Below, piece by piece: positions 1 to 9,267 of a stretch of 64,000 nucleotides of DNA. The position numbers were made by a program, and so were the translations under genes. Each line of letters starts with the position of its first letter. Position 1 is the stretch's first letter. The DNA comes from Thermoactinomyces sp. DSM 45891 (GTDB taxonomy: Bacteria; Bacillota; Bacilli; Thermoactinomycetales; Thermoactinomycetaceae), in contig NZ_FPJZ01000009.1 of assembly GCF_900119485.1 (NCBI RefSeq), forward strand, positions 39,383-103,382, given 5' to 3'. The notes below the pieces were generated by a model that had not been told where the DNA came from, ran no database searches, and was given only the letters and a program-made list of their open reading frames with translations.

Positions 1-2282
1 TGAGATGCATACCCTGCCAGAATTGCATACTCTTTAGCTCCCCAAAACTCACATTTATGCAAGAAAACCATAGAGTTGTCGTTCATATGAATTCCATAAA
101 TTGCTTCATAATCTGAATACGTTTTTAAGTATTTGAAATATACATACAAGCTTCTAGAAACAAGAACAGGTGTCTTAAATTCACCAGGCTTTCGGTTGAC
201 AGTAAGGTTAAATATGTTTACTTCTGATGTACAATTAAGTACTGTTAAAGTCCCCATCAATTCAAAAGATGGTGTAAAGTCCAAACGTATAACTCCTGGG
301 CCAAAGAAGCCATATAGCGAAAGGTCTTCTGTTGTATTTGTTCCAGAAATTTTCAGTTCGACAAAACCTTCATTGTACTTCGGTAAAGCATCGATAACTG
401 TCTGGATCGAACGAAATGGCTTCTCTGGTGTTCCGTTCCCTGTTTCGTCGCTTCCATCAGAGCAATGGATATGGATCGTTCTGTTCTTTTTACTAGCAGA
501 AACTACAGAAGAACTAACGACTTCGCCTGCGATGATTTTTTTTACACCTAAGTCATCCGAATTCGCATCGATAACACGATTCCCTTCACCATTTAGCACA
601 ACAATTTTGTGGTCATTAGAAACCTGTATAGATCCCGAAATATTTTCTCCTGGTAACGTGAAAGATGAAGGAAGATCCCCTTCAATGTTTAATCCCTTCG
701 CACTGAGATCAGCAAAATAATAATAATGATCACTATCATTGATTCCATCCCTCTGTCCTGCACCCGTTATCAAAAGACTTCCAGCATCAATCGGATATTG
801 AACGGATTTGTTCTCGAATCTCTTGACCATGCCACCAATCCAACCGCCATCTACGCCGATCCAGTAATCCCCGACATCCGGAACTTGTAGGTCTAGGTCT
901 ACTAGATTCTCTCCCTTTTTCAGAAGAACAGATCGACTAGATATTATGGAATTCGTAGCCTCTGCATAAAGAGAAATAGTTCCTAACACATTATCTGAAT
1001 CACTTATTAGTATCGTAGTGCCTAAATGAATCGGTTCACTCACCCGAAGATGTATACCGTACCCTTTGACATCATTGTGGAAATCACCAGTGTCTTCGGA
1101 TCGGGGGGTACGTATTCGAAAGTGGGTCCCGATACGTCTCGCAGTTTCGATGATATTCTCTATTGCTTTATTTCGTAAGTTTTGTTGTAGTTCGGATATT
1201 TTCGAAGGGATGGATATAAATTGAGGGATATGTTCACCAAGAATACAGGAGTCTTGAGTCGGATCTGTATAGGATCGAATCAGTTCAATGATCCTCGAAG
1301 AAAGGTATATTTCGGGGATTATGGCTCGGTCTATGGTATCAAGTCCGTCACCGAGTCTAACAGATTTATGGGCATAACCTGCAACGTGTTCAAGTAGAAT
1401 AACATCAACCTCATAACTATATAAAGGCTTCTTTCTTCGTTCTAGCTCTTTTAATGCTTGATCTTTCAATGCTCTAGGACTCGTGGCAGTGTCAGATTCA
1501 AATACTCCGAAGAGATGTTTCCCTGAATGACTCCAACGATCTCTTGCTTCGTTATCCCCAATCCAATCGATACCATTGTTGACGGGTTGGATTGTCATTC
1601 TCTTCCCATCTTTTTCGGGACCAAGTGCGATCAGGGCGGTCACAAGCTCGGACGAGTCTTCAATTCGTCTAAGACCTTGGATGTCTCTTTCGTACTCGAA
1701 CCGCTTCCCTGTACGTTTTCCACGACGGTCAATGAAGTGTACGTATCGCTTATTAATTCGGTTATTCTTCATCTCAATCGTGAAGTAAAACTCTGCTGAA
1801 AACTTTTTCTTGAGTAAATGAAGACCTTGAAGGGCTGTCTCATAGTCTTTAAATTCAATAGTCTCGGCTCCTACAAATGACACTTCCCCCTTCTCCCATT
1901 GAGATCCATTGAGTATATAGTCAAGAGCTTGTGAAGCTGTGTATCCTGAAAGTATTCTCGGTCGGATTATATCAGTTAATAATTCACTAGTAGCTGCATT
2001 TTCACAATATACCTTTTTGATATACTTTCCTTCACTTTGGTTCTCTTCAACACGTTTTATTTTGAATAGAATGATGTTGTTGTCGAAATCTCTTCTGGCA
2101 ATAAAGTTCTCGGCCACTAGAAATAGAGAGTTTGGATGAGTGGAATCGGTCTCAAACTCATATGTAGAAAGAACATCATACAGGTTTTCGCGATGACGGT
2201 CGTTCCAATATGAAAGGCTTGATTGTCCACCATCCCCGAGTGTAGCTACAATTCGTTCAGTTACGTCTAGTACATAGATCAT
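1..2282 (-). CDS. Phage tail-associated protein (Tal / tail endopeptidase type) with beta-helix-like C-terminal region, partial
   Basis: The minus-strand frame opens with ATG at 2282 (start MIYVLDVTERIV) and stays open to the left edge, giving about 760 visible residues without a C-terminus. It directly follows the distal tail gene, the usual place of the tail hub/endopeptidase protein in TP901-1-like siphophages. The first about 400 residues resemble the phage minor structural protein/prophage tail endopeptidase N-terminal domain. The later part contains a segment like the start of parallel beta-helix domains (TGNGTPEKPFRSIQTVIDAL), a fold common in receptor-binding or polysaccharide-cleaving tail spikes. 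The spike role is inferred; a catalytic site cannot be placed. An AGGGGG-like Shine-Dalgarno lies just upstream of the ATG. Confidence 0.75.
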   Translation of the reverse strand, partial: MIYVLDVTERIVATLGDGGQSSLSYWNDRHRENLYDVLSTYEFETDSTHPNSLFLVAENFIARRDFDNNIILFKIKRVEENQSEGKYIKKVYCENAATSELLTDIIRPRILSGYTASQALDYILNGSQWEKGEVSFVGAETIEFKDYETALQGLHLLKKKFSAEFYFTIEMKNNRINKRYVHFIDRRGKRTGKRFEYERDIQGLRRIEDSSELVTALIALGPEKDGKRMTIQPVNNGIDWIGDNEARDRWSHSGKHLFGVFESDTATSPRALKDQALKELERRKKPLYSYEVDVILLEHVAGYAHKSVRLGDGLDTIDRAIIPEIYLSSRIIELIRSYTDPTQDSCILGEHIPQFISIPSKISELQQNLRNKAIENIIETARRIGTHFRIRTPRSEDTGDFHNDVKGYGIHLRVSEPIHLGTTILISDSDNVLGTISLYAEATNSIISSRSVLLKKGENLVDLDLQVPDVGDYWIGVDGGWIGGMVKRFENKSVQYPIDAGSLLITGAGQRDGINDSDHYYYFADLSAKGLNIEGDLPSSFTLPGENISGSIQVSNDHKIVVLNGEGNRVIDANSDDLGVKKIIAGEVVSSSVVSASKKNRTIHIHCSDGSDETGNGTPEKPFRSIQTVIDALPKYNEGFVELKISGTNTTEDLSLYGFFGPGVIRLDFTPSFELMGTLTVLNCTSEVNIFNLTVNRKPGEFKTPVLVSRSLYVYFKYLKTYSDYEAIYGIHMNDNSMVFLHKCEFWGAKEYAILAGYAS

Positions 2283-2316
2283 CGCAATCCCCCTTTACAA
2301 CGAAAAAAAGACCATA

Positions 2317-3855
2317 TCAGAGATACCGTCCTCGATGATATATTTTCAGTTCACATTTATCTGCTGGTTGATATGCTAGATTATTAACAACGTCTCCTTC
2401 TAGAGAGAGATATTGTGATCCCATGTTCAGCTCACTCAACCACACGGTTCCGTTTTTATAGATACTTCCTACTTCACAATCAATAACCACTTCGTCCCCT
2501 GCTTCTATGATTTCTGGAACCGCTATGGTTGTAATGGGATTAATCTTCTTTAGGGTTAGTTGAGAACAATACATAGATGGAACAACTTGATAACTACTAT
2601 GTTGTCCGAAGTGAATCGCAACTCCGGATACTGGTTCATTGTAATCGTCTATATCTGGATTCACCCATCGGAATTCTACACGAGAACTCGCAACCTCAAG
2701 ACCGAAAAACTTACTCAACCGAATCAGTTGCGCTCTCCATACGGGACCTATTCGTTCGATGGTGATCTTCCCGTAGAAATCCGAGTACTGACCGTACTCT
2801 TCCGTTTGAGTTTGGGCAACCGTTTTCGTTCGACCACGGACTTTTTTCTTTACATATGTGGTCTTTTTCTTGTAGGACATGCTACCTACTGTGTTTGCAA
2901 AATAGTGACCGTCATCCCTCGTCCCTGCTCTAGCTTCAATCTTCGTGGATTCGCTTCCTACCCATGCATCCATCAGAGCTAGTTTTCCGACAACCCCTCC
3001 GTTCGTATCTAATAGATAGAACTCAATCCGTCCCATCTCCATTTGGGACACAGAATAGAAACCTACGATTGCTTCAAGTCGAAAATGTTTCGCGGAGGTT
3101 GTAGACATCTTTTGCAATGCAGGACCGTGCCACTCTGATCCCTTTCCATAATCCGAAGCCACGAAAGACCAGTCATCAGGGGTAATAACTCCCCCGACAC
3201 TACCCTCGTCTATGTTAGTAAAGCTTGTCCATCCCGAGGTTGAAAGCATCTCATCATCAATCAACTTTTCCTCTGGTGGTATCGTTATCTGATCTAGTCC
3301 TTCTGGGTTGCCAATATGTATATACTGGTCTTTTGTAGCTAGAGAGAAATAAGTGGAATTCTCTTTGAAATTGGCTACTATGACAGGATAGGTTTTTTCT
3401 TTTCCTTCAACTTTCACTTCAACAGGAGACGAGGTAATCACTGGAGATTCAATGAGTGGGCCATAAGAATACGGATCAGGGCAGAGGAATCGTAATGTTG
3501 AAAAACCTGTAGTACCTACTGTTTGTAAATCGGTTGATCCTGTTAGATATGCAAAATACGTCTTTGTCGGTTCCACATCAAAAATAAGCTCCTGTTCTTC
3601 ATCCGAACGTAGCCAAACACCTATCTCACGAAACTTCTCCATCATCTCCGTATCCGTCTTACCCGAGATAGTTATATCAACTTGAAATTCACGCATACCA
3701 ATCTCTGTACCAAAAAAATAACCGCCAGCCCTAGAGGGGACATTGACGGTTTTCTCGGTAAGAGGTGGCAGTATAGATCTTGAGATGTTGGTCACAAGAA
3801 TATGAAATTCAGAGCTATGTTTACCTGCAAATTTAAAACCTCGTATACCTATCAG
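2317..3855 (-). CDS. Distal tail protein (Dit, siphovirus tail family)
   Basis: The protein forms the baseplate hub ring linking the tail tube to the tail-associated protein. The N-terminal region matches the Sipho_tail (PF05709) pattern: FKFAGKHSSEF, then ILPPLTEKTVNVPSRAGGYF, then an F-L-x-P-D-P-Y-S-Y segment. The first ordinary start codon is GTG at 3795, but the conserved N-terminus extends upstream and contains no ATG, GTG or TTG before the in-frame stop at 3865-3867. A G-rich Shine-Dalgarno precedes CTG (3855) and ATA (3852), next to the tape-measure stop, so I place the start at this near-cognate site. With the GTG start the protein has 492 residues, and about 20 more with the upstream start. 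The long C-terminal half probably holds carbohydrate-binding-like insertions, which is inference. Confidence 0.8.
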   Translation of the reverse strand: MIGIRGFKFAGKHSSEFHILVTNISRSILPPLTEKTVNVPSRAGGYFFGTEIGMREFQVDITISGKTDTEMMEKFREIGVWLRSDEEQELIFDVEPTKTYFAYLTGSTDLQTVGTTGFSTLRFLCPDPYSYGPLIESPVITSSPVEVKVEGKEKTYPVIVANFKENSTYFSLATKDQYIHIGNPEGLDQITIPPEEKLIDDEMLSTSGWTSFTNIDEGSVGGVITPDDWSFVASDYGKGSEWHGPALQKMSTTSAKHFRLEAIVGFYSVSQMEMGRIEFYLLDTNGGVVGKLALMDAWVGSESTKIEARAGTRDDGHYFANTVGSMSYKKKTTYVKKKVRGRTKTVAQTQTEEYGQYSDFYGKITIERIGPVWRAQLIRLSKFFGLEVASSRVEFRWVNPDIDDYNEPVSGVAIHFGQHSSYQVVPSMYCSQLTLKKINPITTIAVPEIIEAGDEVVIDCEVGSIYKNGTVWLSELNMGSQYLSLEGDVVNNLAYQPADKCELKIYHRGRYL

Positions 3856-6800
3856 TATTCCCCCCTACTCCTTGATTTTTGGCGAGCGAGTCGGTCTAGT
3901 TCTTCACTTATCTTTTTGATGTCAGCTTCCTCACGAACTACCATCGAACCGATCTGAATCACTACACTTCTGACTGATTCAATCGTTGGATTACGTGTTT
4001 CTTTGAACTGATCTGCTTTTTCATAACTAAACGTCTGTATCATCCGGAAGAGATTCGCCTGTTGTGCCTGCGTCAGAACCATCTCATTACGAAGCAATCT
4101 CACATCTACCTCATCAAATTTTGGCGCGGATGTAATCGAAAAGTTAGGTGATCCGCCTGAGTGGAACTTCGGTAGCTCGTGGACAGTACCACCACTATGT
4201 CGCTTGCTATCGGGACTTCCACCGACCCATGACCAGACAACCGATACGAACTTCGTTACTCGGCTTGTCAGATCCGCTAAAAATGACTTCCTATTTTCAA
4301 CTTGGGCTGTTACAGGTTTGGTCTCGCCTTTTCGAATGTCAGAGATAATCTTTTGAAGAGTGTATCTTGGATCTGTTATATCAACGGGCTTCGTTGCCTG
4401 TTTTGATGCATTCATGTGCAAGGCATCAGCAGTTTGCTTCCCAGTACCACCGGGATCGACTGTTACACTTTTTGACGTGGGCTTCCCGAGAATACGGTTT
4501 AGATCTTCTGCTGAGACTCCTGCGGCCGCCAGTGCTTGCCTTAGATCTGCTTGACTTGCGATTAGATCCCGAACTTTTTGACGTGCCGCTTCCTGCTTTT
4601 CCAACTGAGTTTGAAGAAGGGAGATAGCTTCACGTTCTTTGTCATTGCGAACTCCATCAGCATCAGCAAGTCGAATTGTCTCACTCAAAAGAGATTGAGT
4701 TTTGCTGATTGCTTCATCAATCTGCCGAGTTCCTTCGCCACGTTGATATGATATACCGACTTCTGCCATCTCAAGAGCGATCATTTTATCGTACAGAGAT
4801 TGAGCAGCAGTGACTTGTTTCCAAAGTTCGTCAGTTACATTCTTTTCGGCTTCACGTTTTTGGGCAGCTAGGGCTAGTCGATCATCCGCATTTCCTAATA
4901 CTGCTTGTTGAGCAGCCAACTGTTCTTCAATTGCCGATATCTCTTCGGAATTTCCACGTTTTCGAGCTTCCGCCAATTCTGCTTCTTTTACTTTTATGGC
5001 ATCCAGCGCTTCTGTTCTTCGTTGACGCCAGTAATCTGCTTGTTGATTTAACTCTTTCATCCTTGCGACAGACTCACCAAGATCTTTTGCAATGCTTGAG
5101 GACTTGGAATCCGCCTTGTCTTTTTGGATCATTAATTCTTGGCGAACTGCTTCCCTTTGTTCCGCATTATATTTCTTCATCTCATCCGTGGTCTTAGCCC
5201 ATTGATTACCAAGAGACGAAACAGCCGTTTCAGTAGATGGGATCTTTGATAACAAGTCACTATTCAATTTGATAAGCTCATTAAACTCTTCATTAGTGAG
5301 TCCGGATTTCTTCCTTAGACCATCCATCTCTTCTTGCAAGGCTTTAATTACTTGCGAGTCGGTTTCAGCATTTAACTGTGCCTGTATGTCAAGGAATCGA
5401 AGCATCTCATCATTAGACAGCTTATTCTTTGTCCGAAGTGCATCGAAACGGTCGATCTGGGTCTTAGTTGAGTCTGCTACTTTCTGGAGAGATTCAGCAC
5501 GGGTTAAATCTACCTTCGCCGCTTCTTCCATAGCATCGGAAGCTCCCCACACGGCTCCTGCAAGCGCTCCTAATCCTAGTAACAACCAACCCTGCGGACC
5601 CATTGCTAGTTGCATAGCTCTTACTCCAGTACCAACTAGTCGAAAGGCTGATGCTAAGGTTGTAAGTGCAACTGCTCCTGCGGCAACTTTCAAACCGAAT
5701 TCAATCATGGCCGGATTCAATTCTCCAATCCAATTCAAGAGATCCGTTCCAGCACTCAAAAGCTTCCGGATTTCTGGAAGGAACTGAGTTCCTAATTTAA
5801 TTCCGACAGCTTCCAAAGCCGATAGAAATTGATCCCATGCACCAACCGTCGTGTCCTTCACTGTCTTCGAGAAAGCGGCTGCTGCTCCATTTGCATTTTC
5901 GAGTCTATTCGAAAAGTCGTCGATTGCCTTCCCTCCAGCTTTCATAAGGGAAGTAATGGCTGTAGCTGACTCGGTACCGAAGATTGTTGCGATCTTATCG
6001 AGTTTTTGAGAATCGGTTAGATGCTTCATCCGATCATTAAGGTGATCTATAATCTCCGGTAAGGGTTTCATCTTCCCCTGTGCATCCGTAAACTGTAGCC
6101 CTAATTCTGCCATGACTTTTTTTACTTCTCGGGTTGGTGAAGCAAGACGGATCAAAGCCATTCGCATAGCTGTCCCTGCCATGCTCCCTTTGATTCCGTT
6201 GTTGCTGAGTAAGGCAATCGCGGCGGCGACATCTTCAAAATCCATCTTGACCGAACTAGCCACGGGACCCACATATTTCATTGCTTCGGCTAAATCCGGC
6301 AACTCTGTGTTTGCATCATTCATGGCCTGAACCAGAACATCGACTGCTTTTCCCGAATCCTTAGCTGTGAACCCAAAACCTGACATGATCGAAGTCAAGT
6401 AGTCAGCGGATGTGGCTAGATCAAGTTGCGAAGCTCCAGCAAGATTAAGTAAAGCAGGCATTGTTCCTATAATCTCGTTGGTCTTAAATCCAGCACTTGC
6501 AAGTAGGCTCATACCTTGTGCCGCCTGCGAAGCACTAAAACTTGTTGTAGCCCCTAGTCGTTGAGCTTCGGCAGTTAGTGAAGCAAATTCCTCTTCTGTT
6601 GCTCCAGAGATCGCCTTGACCCTAGCCATCTCTTGCTCAAATCGTGCAGCAACAACAACGGAAGCTCCGACAATACCTATGATTCCTGCACCAACAGCAA
6701 GCATTGATTCTTGTACCATATGCCCTGATTTTCGAACATTCATAGCATCACGAGACAGACCTGACATGTCTTGGCGAGCCTGTGCCATCCCCCGACGAAA

Positions 6801-6857
6801 CTGGGAGTTTTCCAGAATCAGACGAGCCCGAACCGTACCAGCATTAAAACCACTCAT
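3852..6857 (-). CDS. Phage tail tape measure protein (TP901 family)
   Basis: This 1001-residue protein sets tail length and is threaded through the tail tube. Residues about 75-330 carry the TP901 core (PF10145), with blocks such as RVKAISGATEEEF, TSFSASQAAQGMSLLASAGF and AAAIALLSNNGIKGSMAGTA. Hydrophobic segments lie near residues 55-70 and 385-435, then a long charged coiled-coil region runs to about residue 800. The ATG at 6857 has a good Shine-Dalgarno (GGGAGGGGATC). It lies directly downstream of the two tail chaperone frames and its stop overlaps the likely start of the distal tail gene, as in other siphophage tail modules. Confidence 0.93.
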   Translation of the reverse strand: MSGFNAGTVRARLILENSQFRRGMAQARQDMSGLSRDAMNVRKSGHMVQESMLAVGAGIIGIVGASVVVAARFEQEMARVKAISGATEEEFASLTAEAQRLGATTSFSASQAAQGMSLLASAGFKTNEIIGTMPALLNLAGASQLDLATSADYLTSIMSGFGFTAKDSGKAVDVLVQAMNDANTELPDLAEAMKYVGPVASSVKMDFEDVAAAIALLSNNGIKGSMAGTAMRMALIRLASPTREVKKVMAELGLQFTDAQGKMKPLPEIIDHLNDRMKHLTDSQKLDKIATIFGTESATAITSLMKAGGKAIDDFSNRLENANGAAAAFSKTVKDTTVGAWDQFLSALEAVGIKLGTQFLPEIRKLLSAGTDLLNWIGELNPAMIEFGLKVAAGAVALTTLASAFRLVGTGVRAMQLAMGPQGWLLLGLGALAGAVWGASDAMEEAAKVDLTRAESLQKVADSTKTQIDRFDALRTKNKLSNDEMLRFLDIQAQLNAETDSQVIKALQEEMDGLRKKSGLTNEEFNELIKLNSDLLSKIPSTETAVSSLGNQWAKTTDEMKKYNAEQREAVRQELMIQKDKADSKSSSIAKDLGESVARMKELNQQADYWRQRRTEALDAIKVKEAELAEARKRGNSEEISAIEEQLAAQQAVLGNADDRLALAAQKREAEKNVTDELWKQVTAAQSLYDKMIALEMAEVGISYQRGEGTRQIDEAISKTQSLLSETIRLADADGVRNDKEREAISLLQTQLEKQEAARQKVRDLIASQADLRQALAAAGVSAEDLNRILGKPTSKSVTVDPGGTGKQTADALHMNASKQATKPVDITDPRYTLQKIISDIRKGETKPVTAQVENRKSFLADLTSRVTKFVSVVWSWVGGSPDSKRHSGGTVHELPKFHSGGSPNFSITSAPKFDEVDVRLLRNEMVLTQAQQANLFRMIQTFSYEKADQFKETRNPTIESVRSVVIQIGSMVVREEADIKKISEELDRLARQKSRSRGEY

Positions 6858-6876
6858 TTGATCCCCTCCCTTTTCA

Positions 6877-7143
6877 TCAGATCATTTCTCGAAGCTGTTC
6901 AAACCGATCACGGTCAAACTTCTGTTTTTCCTGCATTCCAGCTTCTGTGGATAAGCTGTGGACGAATTTCTTAAAGTCTTGTTCTTCCATCTGTTTAGAG
7001 TGAATTATTGTAAGTAAATTTAGTCGACTTCGAGCTTCCTTCTTCCGTTTCTGTTTCATCAGATCGAAAAGATCGACCATATAGTATTCTTCTTCGAGAA
7101 CCTTTTGAGAAACACCAAGTTCGACTGAAAGGTTTATAAGCAT
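6877..7143 (-). CDS. Tail assembly chaperone, second frame (gpT-like extension)
   Basis: This 88-residue charged protein has no family motif I can name. It lies between the first tail chaperone and the tape measure gene, where lambda-like phages encode the gpT part of gpGT. Its frame is open upstream of the nominal start as far as the heptamer A AAA AAC inside the preceding gene, and lies in -1 relation to it. It is therefore most likely made as the C-terminal part of a frameshift fusion, with little or no independent translation. No convincing Shine-Dalgarno precedes the ATG at 7143. Confidence 0.7.
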   Translation of the reverse strand: MLINLSVELGVSQKVLEEEYYMVDLFDLMKQKRKKEARSRLNLLTIIHSKQMEEQDFKKFVHSLSTEAGMQEKQKFDRDRFEQLREMI

Positions 7144-7163
7144 TTGATCAATAGTTAAGCCCT

Positions 7164-7535
7164 CTACTCGTTCGAATCTTTCGGAATCGGTAGAAGGCTT
7201 TTGATGTTTTTTGCTGTTGAAACAAGGTTGTTCTTCTCAACCATCCTTCGGAAGTATTCAATAATCTCGTCTAGTCCAACATGATCCTCTAGATATGTCT
7301 TTTCAATACCTGTCAGCTTCGAAGTAACCTCGATAACTTCATCCATCCCAAACTCTAAGGCCGAGAGGAAATAGGTCACAAACTGATCGGGTGGTACTTG
7401 AACAAGTTTGATAATTATGTTGGGAAGAATGTCTACAACACCAAAAAGTTCACGCCACTTCTTCGGTGTGATCTTTTCGATTCGAACTCGCCTATCTCCG
7501 AGCTTCAATTCATTCTCTCGTTTGATCGAAAACAT
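7164..7535 (-). CDS. Tail assembly chaperone, first frame (gpG-like)
   Basis: The product has 123 residues and sits between the tail tube gene and the tape measure gene. Short acidic/basic proteins in this position act as chaperones that coat the tape measure during tail assembly. The start ATG at 7535 follows a clear Shine-Dalgarno (GAGGGGATCT). Near its 3' end it carries the slippery heptamer A AAA AAC (7206-7212). Translation that slips there would read on into the next frame with no stop until 6877. I rest the function on position and frameshift layout, since the sequence itself has no diagnostic motif. Confidence 0.75.
   Translation of the reverse strand: MFSIKRENELKLGDRRVRIEKITPKKWRELFGVVDILPNIIIKLVQVPPDQFVTYFLSALEFGMDEVIEVTSKLTGIEKTYLEDHVGLDEIIEYFRRMVEKNNLVSTAKNIKSLLPIPKDSNE
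7206..7212 (-). other. Programmed -1 ribosomal frameshift site (A AAA AAC)
   Basis: Read on the minus strand, the in-frame codons are GCA AAA AAC, which form the canonical slippery heptamer A AAA AAC. After a -1 slip the next codons give HQKPSTDSERFERVEGLTIDQ and run straight into MLINLSVELGV of the 6877-7143 frame, without any stop. The result would be a gpG-gpGT pair as known from lambda and many siphophages. A downstream stimulatory structure was not established by eye. Confidence 0.8.
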
Positions 7536-7565
7536 ATAGATCCCCTCTCAAAGTTTGTGGGGTTC

Positions 7566-7585
7566 ACTCCTCAAATTTGAGGAGT
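7566..7585. repeat. Perfect 20-bp palindrome around CCTCAAATTTGAGG
   Basis: The sequence ACTCCTCAAATTTGAGGAGT is perfectly self-complementary and lies in the 54-bp gap between the tail tube gene and the first chaperone gene. Its central 14 bp recur at 15591-15604, in the gap before the portal gene. The role is unknown: it could be an operator, or an RNA hairpin or processing site in the late transcript. Confidence 0.7.
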
Positions 7586-7589
7586 CAGA

Positions 7590-8117
7590 TTATGCTCCAT
7601 TCGACACACTGGAGTCGCCCATAATAAACAATAGACCTTCTGAGTCTGGATATGCTTGGAAGGTGATTTTTGCAATCCGTTCATTATCGTTATCATAGGT
7701 ATATTCAATATCCGCGGTAGGTCCTGCCAGTGGGATCGTAATGTAGTCGTTCGGTGTCGTCCCAGGTGCGGTTGGTTTGATAATCAACTGGTCAGCAATT
7801 GACAACATATCGAAACCCGAATTCGCTTTTACGTTTAGTCGAAGTTTTCCATCCGACTGAGTGAAAGCTGAGTTCGGCATGACCTTTGAAATCTTCTCTA
7901 AGTCTTGAATAACAAAAGGAACCGTTACCGTGGCATTTCGTCCTTTCATAATCGTTTTCACTGGGGTTTCTCCATACTGATCGACTTTGATCTCTTGGAT
8001 AGATGTGGACATCTGAAATTGAATTCCGCCCTTGGTAACGTCAAATACGGTAGTATTTGTCTTTCCGAACTCGACAATTGCAGGGCCAATCGACACGTTA
8101 ATCGTTGTATTAGCCAT
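7590..8117 (-). CDS. Major tail (tube) protein
   Basis: The 175-residue product begins MANTTINVSIGPAIVEFG and is rich in beta-strand and Thr/Ile patterns, with a region like tail tube proteins (VTKGGIQFQMSTSIQEIKVDQYG followed by FVIQDLEKISKV). It lies after the head-tail completion genes and before the tail chaperones, the standard position for the tube protein, which polymerises around the tape measure. The ATG at 8117 has a strong Shine-Dalgarno (AAGGGAGG). The assignment rests on fold-like pattern and gene order. Confidence 0.8.
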   Translation of the reverse strand: MANTTINVSIGPAIVEFGKTNTTVFDVTKGGIQFQMSTSIQEIKVDQYGETPVKTIMKGRNATVTVPFVIQDLEKISKVMPNSAFTQSDGKLRLNVKANSGFDMLSIADQLIIKPTAPGTTPNDYITIPLAGPTADIEYTYDNDNERIAKITFQAYPDSEGLLFIMGDSSVSNGA

Positions 8118-8147
8118 TTTTAACCTCCCTTGAAATAGAAAAGGAGC

Positions 8148-8561
8148 CTATGGACGAACCACCATTCCGAAGTTCAAAGAGAAGATCGGACGGTTCGCTT
8201 CATCGGTTCCTAAAAAAATAGGAGAACTACTTTCTGACCGTATTACTACGACAGAAGAGTCTCCTATGGTCTGATTTGTTTTGTTTGATAGTACTTTATA
8301 TAGTTGATAAGCTCTATCTTCTGTTTCTTTTAATGCATTTGGCTTCCCTCGAATCAACAACTGGAAACTTGGATATTGGACTCTTGTGTATTGGTCTTCG
8401 GGCATCCCTGAATGAATGGATACTACACAACATTCATCTTCACTAGTCGTCGGAAAGAGGAATGGATAGTACACGAAGTTCGCAAACGATTTAAGATATC
8501 TAATTAGATCTTGTATTCGAATTAACCATCCACTCCCTTCTCTAGTGCTTCTTGAAACCAC
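8148..8561 (-). CDS. Tail terminator / minor capsid-type head-tail joining protein
   Basis: The product lies between the gp10-like gene and the tail tube gene, where the tail terminator (gpU-like, sometimes annotated minor capsid protein) is found. The C-terminal part ends IFSLNFGMVVRP, similar to tail-terminator proteins. The GTG at 8561 overlaps the previous gene by 40 bp and has no Shine-Dalgarno. An in-frame ATT at 8522, overlapping the previous stop codon and preceded by AAGGGAG, would give a start (IRIQDLIRYLKS) more typical of the family. The true start is therefore uncertain. Confidence 0.65.
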   Translation of the reverse strand: MVSRSTREGSGWLIRIQDLIRYLKSFANFVYYPFLFPTTSEDECCVVSIHSGMPEDQYTRVQYPSFQLLIRGKPNALKETEDRAYQLYKVLSNKTNQTIGDSSVVVIRSESSSPIFLGTDEANRPIFSLNFGMVVRP

Positions 8562-8950
8562 TTTACATACTTAGGAGACTCACCCTGTAGTGGACGAGTT
8601 AAATATTTTCTTCCTACAACATAACCATCCGTTCCGGGAGATGCCTGAGACCGTGGACCAAGCCCAGTCATATACTCGTGCGTCCAGATTGCATAATCGA
8701 ATCTCCCATAATTCGGAGATTGTTCTACAGCTTGATAGGACACTTCGCCTTGAATTCCATCTGCCGATTGCTTCACTTGTCGATCAGATGATTTTCTAAG
8801 AATTCCTTTGTCGATAGGTGCGATACTGGATGAGATTCGAACTAGATCGTCTACAGCATCGTTCATAGCATCAATCAGTTCTTCAAGTACTTGCTCGTCA
8901 ATCTTTCTCATCTTTAACTGAAACTCATGATCGTCTACTTCCAACTTCAT
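8522..8950 (-). CDS. HK97 gp10-like head-tail protein
   Basis: The 142-residue product has the pattern of the HK97 gp10 family of neck/tail-completion proteins: an N-terminal helix, then LVRISSSIAPIDKGILRKS (compare the A-P-x-D-T-G-x-L motif) and a C-terminal YLTRPLQGESPKYVKWFQEAL helix. It would act at the head-tail interface during assembly. ATG at 8950 follows GGAGGTATTTCT and overlaps the end of the upstream connector gene, suggesting translational coupling. Confidence 0.8.
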   Translation of the reverse strand: MKLEVDDHEFQLKMRKIDEQVLEELIDAMNDAVDDLVRISSSIAPIDKGILRKSSDRQVKQSADGIQGEVSYQAVEQSPNYGRFDYAIWTHEYMTGLGPRSQASPGTDGYVVGRKYLTRPLQGESPKYVKWFQEALEKGVDG

Positions 8951-9267
8951 AGAAATACCTCCGTCAGTACGGGCTTACCTACATAGTCTCTTTTCACATT
9001 TACTCTTTTAGGAGCACGTTTGATAGTGATTCCTATCTCGTTGGTGTATTCGATCTCATCGTCATATCGAATATCTGCAAGTTTGTCGAGTAAAACCTTT
9101 AGGCTACTGACAACCACTTTTCCACCTGTATCCTCAACTACAAATGAACCTTCATCCGCCCGACACCTAATCGAAAATGGTTCAATAGGGATCGGATTAC
9201 CCCACTCGTCCAGCTTTCCACTTGATCGGCTGACTTTAATGATCTGACGTAAAGGTATAATCGCCAT
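8947..9267 (-). CDS. Phage head closure / head-tail stopper protein (putative)
   Basis: This 106-residue protein begins MAIIPLRQIIKVSRSSGKLDEWGNP, resembling head-tail stopper or minor capsid proteins encoded just after the adaptor gene in siphophages. The GKLDEWGNPI segment is typical of that small beta-barrel family. It overlaps the adaptor by one base (TAATG junction) and the gp10-like gene by four bases, so the genes are tightly coupled. The function is inferred mostly from the position between connector 1 and gp10. Confidence 0.65.
   Translation of the reverse strand: MAIIPLRQIIKVSRSSGKLDEWGNPIPIEPFSIRCRADEGSFVVEDTGGKVVVSSLKVLLDKLADIRYDDEIEYTNEIGITIKRAPKRVNVKRDYVGKPVLTEVFL

Noticed and set aside
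4148..6861. Several plus-strand open frames of 60-170 codons opposite the tape measure gene
   Set aside because: They lack Shine-Dalgarno sequences, have implausible composition and lie wholly within a well-supported gene on the other strand.
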